This document shows positions 14,002 to 22,444 of a stretch of DNA of 30,395 bases, one piece after another. This DNA comes from an uncultured Candidatus Melainabacteria bacterium. Its GTDB lineage: Bacteria; Cyanobacteriota; Vampirovibrionia; Gastranaerophilales; Gastranaerophilaceae. The stretch lies in contig CALEJY010000176.1 in assembly GCA_937898445.1 (NCBI GenBank), positions 1-30,395 on the forward strand, written 5' to 3'. A program made the position numbers and the translations under genes. Numbering within the stretch: the stretch's first letter is position 1; each line of letters begins with the position of its first letter. The notes under the pieces were generated by a model. That model saw nothing but the letters and a program-made list of their open reading frames with translations, did not search any database and was not told the DNA's origin.

Positions 14002-17000
14002 ATGGCTTTTAATGAAAATACACGAGTAAAAATACCTGCAATAATAACCTTAACTAGATTAGGTTATGATTATTTGTCTTTGAAGGATGCGAAATGGGAT
14101 GAAGAAACAAATATTTTTCCAGATATATTTTCTCAAAGTATCAAAGAAATCAATAAAGATAAAAATTTGTCAGATGATGATATAAGAAGATTGCTTCAAG
14201 ATATTAGTTTAGAACTTGATAATGATGATTTAGGCAGAAAATTCTATGAAAGATTAACCTCACAAGCAGGTATTAAATTAGTGGATTTCACTAATTTTGA
14301 TAATAATACTTTCAATGTTGTTACTGAACTGCCTTGTATAAAGGACGAAGAAGAATTTAGACCGGACATTACTTTATTAATAAACGGTATGCCTTTATGT
14401 TTTATTGAGGTTAAAAAACCTCATAATAGAGAAGGTATTATTGCTGAACGTAATAGGATGAATGTAAGATTTTCTAATAAAAAATTCAAAAAATTTATAA
14501 ATATATCACAATTTCTTATGTACTCGAATAACCAAGAATATGATAATGAATCAATTACCCCTGTTCACGGTACTTTTTATGGCACAACATCAACTACAAA
14601 AGCGTTTTTCAATTGTTTTAGAGAAGAAGAAGGTGAACTCGAAAGATTATCTACCAAATTAAAACCAAATAATGAAAATGATGAAAACTTTATATTGAAA
14701 GACACCAACAATATTGTAATTAAACATTCACCGGAATTTCAAACAAATAAACAGATAACAACACCGACAAACAGGTTAATAATATCGTTATTTTCAAGAG
14801 AAAGATTAAAAGACTTTTTGTACTATGCAATAGTTTATGTTGAAAGAAAAGATGAAAATGAAAATACTCATTTAGAAAAACACATAATGCGTTATCCTCA
14901 ATACTTTGCTTCAAAAGCAATTCAAAGAAGATTGGATAAAGACATAAAAAGAGGCATTATTTGGCATACGCAAGGTTCGGGTAAAACGGCTCTTGCATAC
15001 TATAATGTAAAACAATTACAAGATTACTTTGCTAAAAAGAATGTTATACCGAAATTTTATTTTATTGTAGATAGACTTGATTTAAAAACGCAAGCAGAAA
15101 AGGAATTTAAAAGTCGTGGTTTAACAGTACATACTATAAATTCAAAGAGTGATTTTGAACAGGATATTGCAAATGATAAGGGGGCAATTTCTAATACAAG
15201 AGGTAAAAATGAAGTAACTGTAATCAATATTCAAAAAATACCGCCAAATATTTCGGTAAAACCAAGCGATTACAATGTTAATATTCAAAGAGTGTATTTT
15301 ATTGATGAAGCACACAGAAGTTATAAAGAAACAGGTTGCTATTTTGCGAATTTGATGAGTTTAGATAAAAATGCAATATTTATTTCTTTAACAGGAACTC
15401 CATTATTAGCAGGTAAAAATAGAACTTCATCAAAACAATTATGGGGTGATTATATTCATCAATACTACTATAATTCATCTATTGCTGACGGTTATACTTT
15501 AAAACTTATTAGAGAGGACATAGAAACACAATACAAATCAAAGTTAAAAGAAGTATTAGATACTATTTATATAAAGCATGGCGATTTAGCAAAACAACAA
15601 ATATATTCAGACGAAAAATTTGTAAGACCAATGCTTGAATATATTGCAGATGATATGAGAAAATCTCGTATTGCTCATAATGATAGTTCAATCGGTGGAA
15701 TGGTCGTATGCAGCAGTTCCCAACAAGCGAAGAAATTTTTTGAAATTTTTAAAGAAGAATATGAAAATAAGTCAACAAATAAAAGCGACATTAAAACTGC
15801 CGCATTGATTTTACACGATATTGATGATAAGGAAATTAGAAAAGGTTATGTAGATAAATTCAAAGACGGTAACATAGACATACTGTTTGTTTACAATATG
15901 TTGCTTACAGGTTTTGATGCTCCTCGTTTGAAAAAATTATACATTGATAGAGAAATTAAAGAACATAACTTATTACAGACCCTTACAAGAGTAAACAGAC
16001 CTTATAATGATTTTAAATACGGTTATGTTGTTGATTTTGCAGACATAAGAGTGGAATTTAACAAGGCAAATAAAGCATATTGGGAAGAATTACAACTTGA
16101 ATTAGGTGACGAAATTGGTAAATTTTCTAATATCTTCAAAACAGAAGAAGAAATAAAAGATGATATTGATGAAATCAAAACAGTATTATGGGAATATGAA
16201 ACAAGAAATTTAGAAGTTTTCTCGCAACAAATTAATGATATTCACGATAAACCAACTCTTTTAAGAATAAGAAAATCTTTGGTTTTAGCAAAAGAATTGC
16301 AGAATATAATTCGTTGTCAAGGCAATACCGAACTTTTAGACAGACTTGATTTCAAAAAATATAATGACCTTTTAAAAATGGTTGAACTACGTATTGCAGA
16401 TATAAACTATATGGAAAAACTCGAAAATAATGTTGATATTTCAGAATTATTGAATGTCGCTATGGAAGATATTGTATTCAAGTTTGCCAAAATCGGTGAA
16501 TCAGAATTAAAAATTGCTGATGATTTAAGAAACACCCTTGCAAGAACAAGAGAAGCTGTAAATAGTAATTTTGATAAAAAAGATCCCGAATGGCTATCCT
16601 TGAAAGAAGAATTGGAAAGAATATTTGCTCAAAGAAATATTTATGAAGTTTCACAAGAAGAAATGAAACAAAATATGAGCCTTATAGAAGATATTTATTC
16701 AAGAATTACAGAATTAAACAGGAAAAATAACCTTCTTCTTGCAAAGTATGATAATGATAAAAAATACGCAAGAGTGCACAAAAGAATATTACAAAAACAC
16801 AGTAATTCTACACCAAAAGAAGAAATGGAAATCTGCGAAGCATTACAAGATATTAAGGTACAAGCAGATGAAACCGTATTGAACAGAAAAGATGTTGTGG
16901 AAAACGAAGGATTTTTCAAAAAGACCATGAATTGGATTGTATATAATGTGTTCAACAAAAAAGAAATCAAGGTTGATACACAAACTTCTGAAAACATAAA

Positions 17001-17052
17001 CAATTTGATTGTTGAAGAATATCTTAAAGAATATAACGGAGAAGTAGCATAA
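14002..17052 (+). CDS. hsdR: Type I restriction enzyme R subunit
   Basis: The motor and nuclease subunit of a type I restriction-modification complex, cutting unmodified DNA after ATP-driven translocation. From the ATG at 14002 (preceded by GGGAAGA) it has 1016 residues. Seen: the PD-(D/E)xK-like nuclease segment FRPDITLLINGMPLCFIEVKK at about 120-140 (D and EVK), Walker A TQGSGKTAL near 325, DEAH box FIDEAHRSY near 435, SLTGTPLL and the motif VI-like TRVNRP. A coiled-coil-rich C-terminal part binds the methylase. The frame extends four codons to a TTG, which is a poorer start. Its stop overlaps the hsdM start in TAATG. Confidence 0.95.
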   Translation: MAFNENTRVKIPAIITLTRLGYDYLSLKDAKWDEETNIFPDIFSQSIKEINKDKNLSDDDIRRLLQDISLELDNDDLGRKFYERLTSQAGIKLVDFTNFDNNTFNVVTELPCIKDEEEFRPDITLLINGMPLCFIEVKKPHNREGIIAERNRMNVRFSNKKFKKFINISQFLMYSNNQEYDNESITPVHGTFYGTTSTTKAFFNCFREEEGELERLSTKLKPNNENDENFILKDTNNIVIKHSPEFQTNKQITTPTNRLIISLFSRERLKDFLYYAIVYVERKDENENTHLEKHIMRYPQYFASKAIQRRLDKDIKRGIIWHTQGSGKTALAYYNVKQLQDYFAKKNVIPKFYFIVDRLDLKTQAEKEFKSRGLTVHTINSKSDFEQDIANDKGAISNTRGKNEVTVINIQKIPPNISVKPSDYNVNIQRVYFIDEAHRSYKETGCYFANLMSLDKNAIFISLTGTPLLAGKNRTSSKQLWGDYIHQYYYNSSIADGYTLKLIREDIETQYKSKLKEVLDTIYIKHGDLAKQQIYSDEKFVRPMLEYIADDMRKSRIAHNDSSIGGMVVCSSSQQAKKFFEIFKEEYENKSTNKSDIKTAALILHDIDDKEIRKGYVDKFKDGNIDILFVYNMLLTGFDAPRLKKLYIDREIKEHNLLQTLTRVNRPYNDFKYGYVVDFADIRVEFNKANKAYWEELQLELGDEIGKFSNIFKTEEEIKDDIDEIKTVLWEYETRNLEVFSQQINDIHDKPTLLRIRKSLVLAKELQNIIRCQGNTELLDRLDFKKYNDLLKMVELRIADINYMEKLENNVDISELLNVAMEDIVFKFAKIGESELKIADDLRNTLARTREAVNSNFDKKDPEWLSLKEELERIFAQRNIYEVSQEEMKQNMSLIEDIYSRITELNRKNNLLLAKYDNDKKYARVHKRILQKHSNSTPKEEMEICEALQDIKVQADETVLNRKDVVENEGFFKKTMNWIVYNVFNKKEIKVDTQTSENINNLIVEEYLKEYNGEVA

Positions 17053-18686
17053 TGTCAGATACACGAATTTTTATTGAACAAACAAAAGCACTTGTTGATA
17101 AATTAAAATCGACCTGTGCTCAATATGGATTAGGAAATGACGGTAATGAATACAAAATTATTGTTCAAATTTTCTTATATAAATTTTTGAATGACAAATT
17201 TGCTTATGAAGTAAAGCAAGTTGATGATAGGCTTAAAAATGTTGAAAATTGGGAACAAGAAGTCAATAAATATTCAGATGAACAATATAGAGAATTGTTA
17301 TTCAAAATCAATCCAAGTTCTGCTCAATTAAAAAGAGAACATTATATTTCATATCTGTTTTCAAGACAAACTCAACCAGAATTTGCAACTTTACTTGATG
17401 ATACATTGAGAGATATAGCAATTTCAAATAATGATATATTTGCGGTAAAAACAGGTAAGGGTGAAAAAATACAACTTTTTGAAACTATAAGCAATTATAT
17501 TTCAGATGTTTCAGAAAGAGATAATTTTTCAAGAGCAATTATAAATCCACTAATCAACTTTAGCTTTGAAAAAATGTTTAATCAAAAATTTGATTTCTTT
17601 GCAACAATTTTTGAATACTTAATTCAAGATTACAACAAAGATGGTGGTGGTAAATATGCGGAATATTTTACTCCTCATAGTGTTGCTGAAATTATGGCAA
17701 AAGTTCTTGTCGGCGGCAAAGATGTTAGAAATGTTAAATGCTATGATCCTTCAGCAGGTTCGGGATCTTTGTTAATGAGTTTGGCTCACGCAATAGGTGA
17801 AGATAAATGTACTATATACTCACAAGATATTTCTCAAAAATCATCAACAATGTTGAGATTAAACTTGATTTTGAATAACTTGGTACACTCAATTTCAAAC
17901 ATTATTCAAGGTAATACCCTTACAAATCCTGAACATAAAGACGGTAATAACTTAAAGAAATTTGATTATATAGTTTCTAATCCGCCGTTTAAACTTGATT
18001 TTTCTGAATACAGAGCAGATTTAGATTCACAAGCAGATAAAAAAGAAAGATTTTTTGCTGGAATACCTAATATCCCAAACAAAAATAAGGATAAAATGGC
18101 TATTTATCTTTGTTTCTTACAACATATTATGTATTCTTTAGCAGATAATGGCAAAGCTGCAGTTGTTGTTCCAACTGGATTTATTACTGCTCAATCTGGT
18201 ATAGAAAAGAAAATAAGAGAAAGGCTTATTGATAGAGAAATGTTCCGAGGTGTAGTTTCTATGCCTTCAAACATCTTTGCCACAACTGGTACAAATGTCT
18301 CTGTTCTCTTTATAGATAAGGCAAATAAAGGAGGACAGGTTCTTTTAATGGATGCATCAAAACTGGGTACAAAAGTAAAAGACGGTAAAAACAAAAAAAC
18401 TGTACTATCTGTTGAAGAAGAAAACAAAATTATTGAAACATTTAATAATCAAGAAGTCATTGATGATTTTTCAATTCTTGTTTCTTATGATGATATTAAA
18501 AATAAAAACTATTCACTTTCAGCAGGTCAATATTTCGATGTAAAGATTGAATATGTTGATATAACAGCAGAAGAATTTGAAACAAAAATGAACGAATATA
18601 AATCTAATTTAGCAAAATATTTCAAACAATCTCACGAATTGGAAGATGAAATACAAAAGAAATTGGAGTTATTGAAGTATGAATAG
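17052..18686 (+). CDS. hsdM: Type I restriction-modification methyltransferase subunit
   Basis: Transfers methyl groups to adenine N6 in the sequence chosen by HsdS; also required for restriction. The 544 residues have an N-terminal helical HsdM domain (about 5-150), TPHSVAEIMAKVL, the SAM-binding motif DPSAGSGSLL (232-241) and catalytic NPPF (310-313). It overlaps hsdR by one base (TAATG) and hsdS by eight bases, so the three genes form a tightly coupled operon. Confidence 0.96.
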   Translation: MSDTRIFIEQTKALVDKLKSTCAQYGLGNDGNEYKIIVQIFLYKFLNDKFAYEVKQVDDRLKNVENWEQEVNKYSDEQYRELLFKINPSSAQLKREHYISYLFSRQTQPEFATLLDDTLRDIAISNNDIFAVKTGKGEKIQLFETISNYISDVSERDNFSRAIINPLINFSFEKMFNQKFDFFATIFEYLIQDYNKDGGGKYAEYFTPHSVAEIMAKVLVGGKDVRNVKCYDPSAGSGSLLMSLAHAIGEDKCTIYSQDISQKSSTMLRLNLILNNLVHSISNIIQGNTLTNPEHKDGNNLKKFDYIVSNPPFKLDFSEYRADLDSQADKKERFFAGIPNIPNKNKDKMAIYLCFLQHIMYSLADNGKAAVVVPTGFITAQSGIEKKIRERLIDREMFRGVVSMPSNIFATTGTNVSVLFIDKANKGGQVLLMDASKLGTKVKDGKNKKTVLSVEEENKIIETFNNQEVIDDFSILVSYDDIKNKNYSLSAGQYFDVKIEYVDITAEEFETKMNEYKSNLAKYFKQSHELEDEIQKKLELLKYE

Positions 18687-19935
18687 ATTAAAAAAGCATA
18701 AATTAAGCGAATTGTATGAAATTAGTTCAGGAATTTCAACAAAGCCCGAACAATATGGGGTTGGTTCACCGTTTTTGTCATTTCGCACAATATTCAATAA
18801 TTATTTCATCCCCGAAGAATTAAATGAATTTATGAATACAAATGAAACAGAGCAAGAAACATATTCTGTAAAAAAAGGTGATGTTTTTTTAACAAGAACA
18901 AGTGAAACATTAGATGAACTTGCAATGAGTTGTGTTGCACTAAAAGATTATCCAAGTGCAACTTTTAGTGGTTTTGCAAAGAGATTAAGACCTATTCAGA
19001 ATGATATAATTTATGATAAATTTATGGGTTTTTTCTTACGAAGTAAGTATTTTAGAAAAATTATTGATAATAACGCAATTATGACTTTAAGGGCAAGTTT
19101 TAATGAAAAAATCTTTTCATACTTAAATATCGAGTTACCAAAATATAAAGAACAGGTAAAAATTGGTAACTTGTTGCACTTACTTGAAGAAAAAATAAAA
19201 TTAAACAAAAAAGTAAATATTGAATTGGAAAAACTTGCTAAAACATTATATGATTATTGGTTCGTCCAGTTTGACTTTCCTGACGAAAATAAACGACCGT
19301 ATAAATCAAGCGGCGGTGCTATGGTTTATAATGAAATTTTAAAAAGAGAAATACCTGTAGGTTGGAGAGTTAAAGAACTTCAAAATATTGCATCTATTTC
19401 TAATGAACAAATAGCGCCTTTTGAAGGAGTTACTTATAGACATTATAGTATTCCTGCTTTTGATGAAAAAGGGACATATATAATAGAATTAGGTGATGAT
19501 ATTCACAGCAATAAGTTTATAATTAAACCTTTTGATGTGCTTATATCTAAATTAAACCCAAGATTTAGTCGAGTTATTTGTGCAGATAATGAAGATAATA
19601 TGCTGTCTTCAACTGAATTGATAGTTTTTCGATGTAATGATGAACAAAACCAATCCATTGTTTATTGTATCGCTAAAAGCGATAATTTTTATTCGTACTG
19701 TGTAAAAAATGCAACAGGTAGTTCTGGTAGCCATAATCGTATAAATTCTGAAATAATGGGGGCATATAAAATACCATATAATCATTCAACATATGAATTG
19801 TTTAAATCTCGCATTAGCGACATAATTCAAAAAAGGAACCATATTATTAAAGAAAATCAAAAACTAATAAGTATTAGGGACTTCTTACTTCCTATGTTAA
19901 TGAATGGACAAATCAGCATTGCTACTACTGAATAA
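18679..19935 (+). CDS. hsdS: Type I specificity subunit, expressed copy
   Basis: Determines the bipartite DNA target. The 418 residues contain TRD1 (about 1-155), a central conserved region with EQVKIGNLLHLLEEKIKLNK and KLAKTLYDYWFVQFDFP (about 158-205), TRD2 (about 220-385) and a C-terminal repeat of the conserved element (IRDFLLPMLMNGQ). The eight-base overlap with hsdM marks it as the copy in the operon. The block encoding RPYKSSGG (19292-19316) is repeated perfectly in inverted orientation inside the second hsdS gene, with the same codon phase. The 3' end overlaps the opposing hsdS gene by 11 bases. Confidence 0.93.
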   Translation: MNRLKKHKLSELYEISSGISTKPEQYGVGSPFLSFRTIFNNYFIPEELNEFMNTNETEQETYSVKKGDVFLTRTSETLDELAMSCVALKDYPSATFSGFAKRLRPIQNDIIYDKFMGFFLRSKYFRKIIDNNAIMTLRASFNEKIFSYLNIELPKYKEQVKIGNLLHLLEEKIKLNKKVNIELEKLAKTLYDYWFVQFDFPDENKRPYKSSGGAMVYNEILKREIPVGWRVKELQNIASISNEQIAPFEGVTYRHYSIPAFDEKGTYIIELGDDIHSNKFIIKPFDVLISKLNPRFSRVICADNEDNMLSSTELIVFRCNDEQNQSIVYCIAKSDNFYSYCVKNATGSSGSHNRINSEIMGAYKIPYNHSTYELFKSRISDIIQKRNHIIKENQKLISIRDFLLPMLMNGQISIATTE

Positions 19936-20592
19936 CTACTTGACCGTTCATAAGCATTGGTAAAAGAAAATCCCTAATCGTTGTTAACTCTTGATTTTCA
20001 CATTCTTTAATTTGTTTTTGTAATAATATTTTAGATATTTTTTCCTTAAATAGTTGCAATATCTTGTTATCAGGAATAACCAATAGCATATCTTCTAATG
20101 TCTTTATTCTTATACCTGCAAAAACACTTCCTGTTGAACTATTTTCTGCTTTTTTTACAAAAGTTTCACTCATTAAAAACATATACAGATATTCTGAAGG
20201 CATAGTGTTTTTAGGTCTAATAGAAAATACTGATTCATTTATATCCCAAGTTTGCGGCTCTTCTTGGATTAAATAACACCTTCCAAGTGGTGCTATACTT
20301 GCAAATAAAATATCACCTTTACTAATGTCAGACCTTTTGTGAACTATTTTTTGAGCGACTTCATCAATAGTATCACAGTTAGAAAAATTAATACCGCCGT
20401 GGGTAGTAAGATTTTTCACCGTGATGTACTTAATATCACCATTACTTAAAATAAAATTATTTCTTGGATTTAATCCCGTATTTATGTGCGTAATGCAGGA
20501 TTTAACATTATTAACAGACCATCCGAAAGGAATATTTCTTTTTAGTTTTTCATTATGAATCATCTTTCCGCCGCTTGATTTATACGGTCGTT
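19292..20592. repeat. Putative invertible segment bounded by a 25-bp inverted repeat
   Basis: The segment from AACGACCGTA to AAGCGGCGG at 19292-19316 recurs, 25 of 25 bases, as its reverse complement at 20568-20592. Flanking coding DNA on both sides is similar but diverged, so the perfect block looks maintained by recombination. Both copies encode RPYKSSGG in the same phase. Inversion would exchange the TRD2 halves of the two hsdS genes and keep both frames open. The crossover point inside the block cannot be set from the sequence. Confidence 0.7.
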
Positions 20593-21181
20593 CATTTTCA
20601 TCAGGAAAATCAAATTGAACAAACCAATATTCATACAAAGTTTTTGCAAGTCTTTCCAATTCAGAATTTATTTTGTTATTTAATTCTATTTTTTTGTCAA
20701 TAATTTCTAAAATACGAGCAATTCTCTCTTGTTCAGATATTTCTGGTACTCTGATTTTATATTCACTTAATAAATCAAATGTAATTTGAGGAAATGAACA
20801 AATCCTATTTTCTGCCCTTGATTGTAAAATATCTAACATTTTGTCATTTATAAGAGAATAGTAAAAATATTTGTTATCGACATCATCATTAAATTTTCTT
20901 AATACCATAAGTTTTGTAGATACTACATAATCTGAACAATATTCAATATCTACATAGGCATAGTGCTTATTTTTCGGTCTAACTTCACTAAATAAAATAT
21001 CATCTTTTTGTATAGTTTTCTTTGCTTGTCCTTTTAATTCTGATATCGGTAATTCTGTATAATTAACAATTTTACCTTTTTCAGCATCGGCAGTATTCAA
21101 AAACTTTAATTTGGGTTTATCAAATTTGTGAGTAATTGAAACGCTTTCAACAATTTCACCTATACTTAACCATTTAGACAT
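19925..21181 (-). CDS. hsdS: Second type I specificity subunit, inverted partner copy
   Basis: 418 residues with the same architecture as the first copy: TRD1 (to about 150), the central conserved region EQERIARILEIIDKKIELNN and KTLYEYWFVQFDFPDENERP, TRD2 and a terminal IRDFLLPMLMNGQ. The two TRDs differ clearly from those of the plus-strand gene. It has a ribosome-binding site (GGTGG) and an intact frame. It lies 66 bases downstream of the serine invertase gene on the same strand, so it could be co-transcribed with it, but it lacks hsdM/hsdR in cis. Its main role is probably as donor of alternative TRDs by inversion. Confidence 0.92.
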   Translation of the reverse strand: MSKWLSIGEIVESVSITHKFDKPKLKFLNTADAEKGKIVNYTELPISELKGQAKKTIQKDDILFSEVRPKNKHYAYVDIEYCSDYVVSTKLMVLRKFNDDVDNKYFYYSLINDKMLDILQSRAENRICSFPQITFDLLSEYKIRVPEISEQERIARILEIIDKKIELNNKINSELERLAKTLYEYWFVQFDFPDENERPYKSSGGKMIHNEKLKRNIPFGWSVNNVKSCITHINTGLNPRNNFILSNGDIKYITVKNLTTHGGINFSNCDTIDEVAQKIVHKRSDISKGDILFASIAPLGRCYLIQEEPQTWDINESVFSIRPKNTMPSEYLYMFLMSETFVKKAENSSTGSVFAGIRIKTLEDMLLVIPDNKILQLFKEKISKILLQKQIKECENQELTTIRDFLLPMLMNGQVVIQ

Positions 21182-21247
21182 ATTGCACCACCAATCTTAA
21201 CGGCTTGCTCAAGAGTGCAAATATGCTAGAAATAAGTGGTCGTTTAT

Positions 21248-21862
21248 TTAAAGAGTATTTTGTTGTTCACAGTATTTTAAAAATCTTGCAACAGTATCAC
21301 GAGTTACCCCGAATTTTTTGCCGATTTTAGTATTAGTACAACCCTTTTTCTTCATCCTTAGAACCTGCTTTTCATATTTTGAAAGTTTCAAATAACTGCT
21401 CTTACTGCCTTTGGGGCGACCTAAAACTACACCTTCCTCTTTTTTTCTTTTTAATGCTTCTTTTGTTCGTTGGGATATTAAATTTCTTTCAATTTCAGCA
21501 GATAATCCGAAAGCAAAAGCCAAGACTTTTGATTGAATATCATCACCAAGTCTGTAATTATCCTTAATAGTCCAAATTTTTGCTTCAATTTCCATACAGT
21601 AATGTAAAATACTCATTATCTGTAAAAGATTTCTTCCTAACCTTGATAATTCTGATGCAATAAGAATATCTCCTGCTTTTAAATGTTTAAGAAGATGTCC
21701 TAATTCTCTTTTCTTCAAGGACTGTGTTCCTGAAATTGTTTCCTCAATCCACTTATCAACAGTAATTTCTTGTTTTTTAGCAAATTCAATAATCTCAAAT
21801 TTCTGATTTTCTGTAGTTTGCTTATCTGTACTAATTCTAATGTAGCCATAAATCATTTTCAT
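21248..21862 (-). CDS. Serine site-specific recombinase (Hin/Mpi-type DNA invertase)
   Basis: A 204-residue small serine recombinase: N-terminal catalytic domain with the nucleophile in YGYIRISTDKQ (S11), ELSRLGRN with the catalytic Arg pair, the long E helix region AFAFGLSAEIERNLISQRTK, and a C-terminal HTH (GCTNTKIGKKFGVTRDTVAR) that binds the recombination site. Length and layout match DNA invertases such as Hin, Gin, Pin and Mpi, not large integrases. AAAGGAGAA precedes the ATG. Its location beside two opposed hsdS genes indicates that it inverts them. Confidence 0.9.
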   Translation of the reverse strand: MKMIYGYIRISTDKQTTENQKFEIIEFAKKQEITVDKWIEETISGTQSLKKRELGHLLKHLKAGDILIASELSRLGRNLLQIMSILHYCMEIEAKIWTIKDNYRLGDDIQSKVLAFAFGLSAEIERNLISQRTKEALKRKKEEGVVLGRPKGSKSSYLKLSKYEKQVLRMKKKGCTNTKIGKKFGVTRDTVARFLKYCEQQNTL

Positions 21863-22327
21863 TTCTCCTTTTTATATTTAAGAAATAATTGATAAAAATT
21901 AGACTACAAGTCCTATATAAATTTCAAAAAAAGGAATTATTACTATTAAAATTTGCCTAATATTAATTTTAAATATTGTGTAGATTTTATACAAAATACC
22001 TTTATAGAGATCAATTTTTAATAAATATTATAGAATAGGAATTTTTTATATGTATTAAAATTATTTATATATTTTATAAAACAAAGATTTTAATTCGAAA
22101 AATGTTTAGATTTATTTTAACTAGATACTTATTATATGAAGAATTAGAGATAATATTGAAAAATAAATTAATTAATGAAGTTTTAAATATATTATATTCA
22201 GAATTTCGAATATAATTAAATAGGCATTTGAAAATTATTGTAAAGAGTTGTTAGATAAATATTCTCACATTTGTAAGAAGGATAGTTCAAATGGAATTAA
22301 ATTTCTATTTAGCTTTAGAGTGGGATT
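21863..22327. other. AT-rich stretch without a supported gene
   Basis: About 465 bases, strongly AT-rich. It holds the likely invertase promoter at its left end. A 37-codon open frame at 22102-22215 on the plus strand has no ribosome-binding site and is not called. A near-palindrome occurs at 22194-22213 (ATATTC, then GAATAT). No RNA gene, terminator or repeat array is recognised. Confidence 0.4.
21898..21927 (-). promoter_or_regulatory. Possible promoter of the serine invertase gene
   Basis: On the minus strand TTGAAA (21922-21927), an 18-base spacer, and TCTAAT (21898-21903). The leader to the ATG at 21862 would be about 29 bases and includes AAAGGAG. Confidence 0.35.
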
Positions 22328-22435
22328 TCAATCATTTTGGAACAGCATATTAGTATATTTTGAGGAAGAATGATTTTGTTCTGCATTATTTAGTGCTTCT
22401 GTGATTATTGAATATAAATATTCTTTTTTATTCAT
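22328..22435 (-). CDS. 35-codon mini-ORF coupled to the DUF262 gene
   Basis: It starts at the ATG at 22435, nine bases after the stop of the DUF262 gene. AAGAGG, overlapping that stop, lies five bases upstream of the ATG. The predicted peptide is hydrophilic (MNKKEYLYSIITEALNNAEQ, then a Ser-rich tail). The ribosome-binding site and position suggest real translation, but the peptide is too short to classify. It may be a short accessory peptide of the DUF262 unit or a truncated remnant. Confidence 0.45.
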   Translation of the reverse strand: MNKKEYLYSIITEALNNAEQNHSSSKYTNMLFQND

Positions 22436-22444
22436 TACAACCTC

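Noticed and set aside
22102..22215. 37-codon plus-strand frame in the AT-rich spacer
   Set aside because: No ribosome-binding site, generic Ile/Leu/Asn composition expected from AT-rich noncoding DNA.
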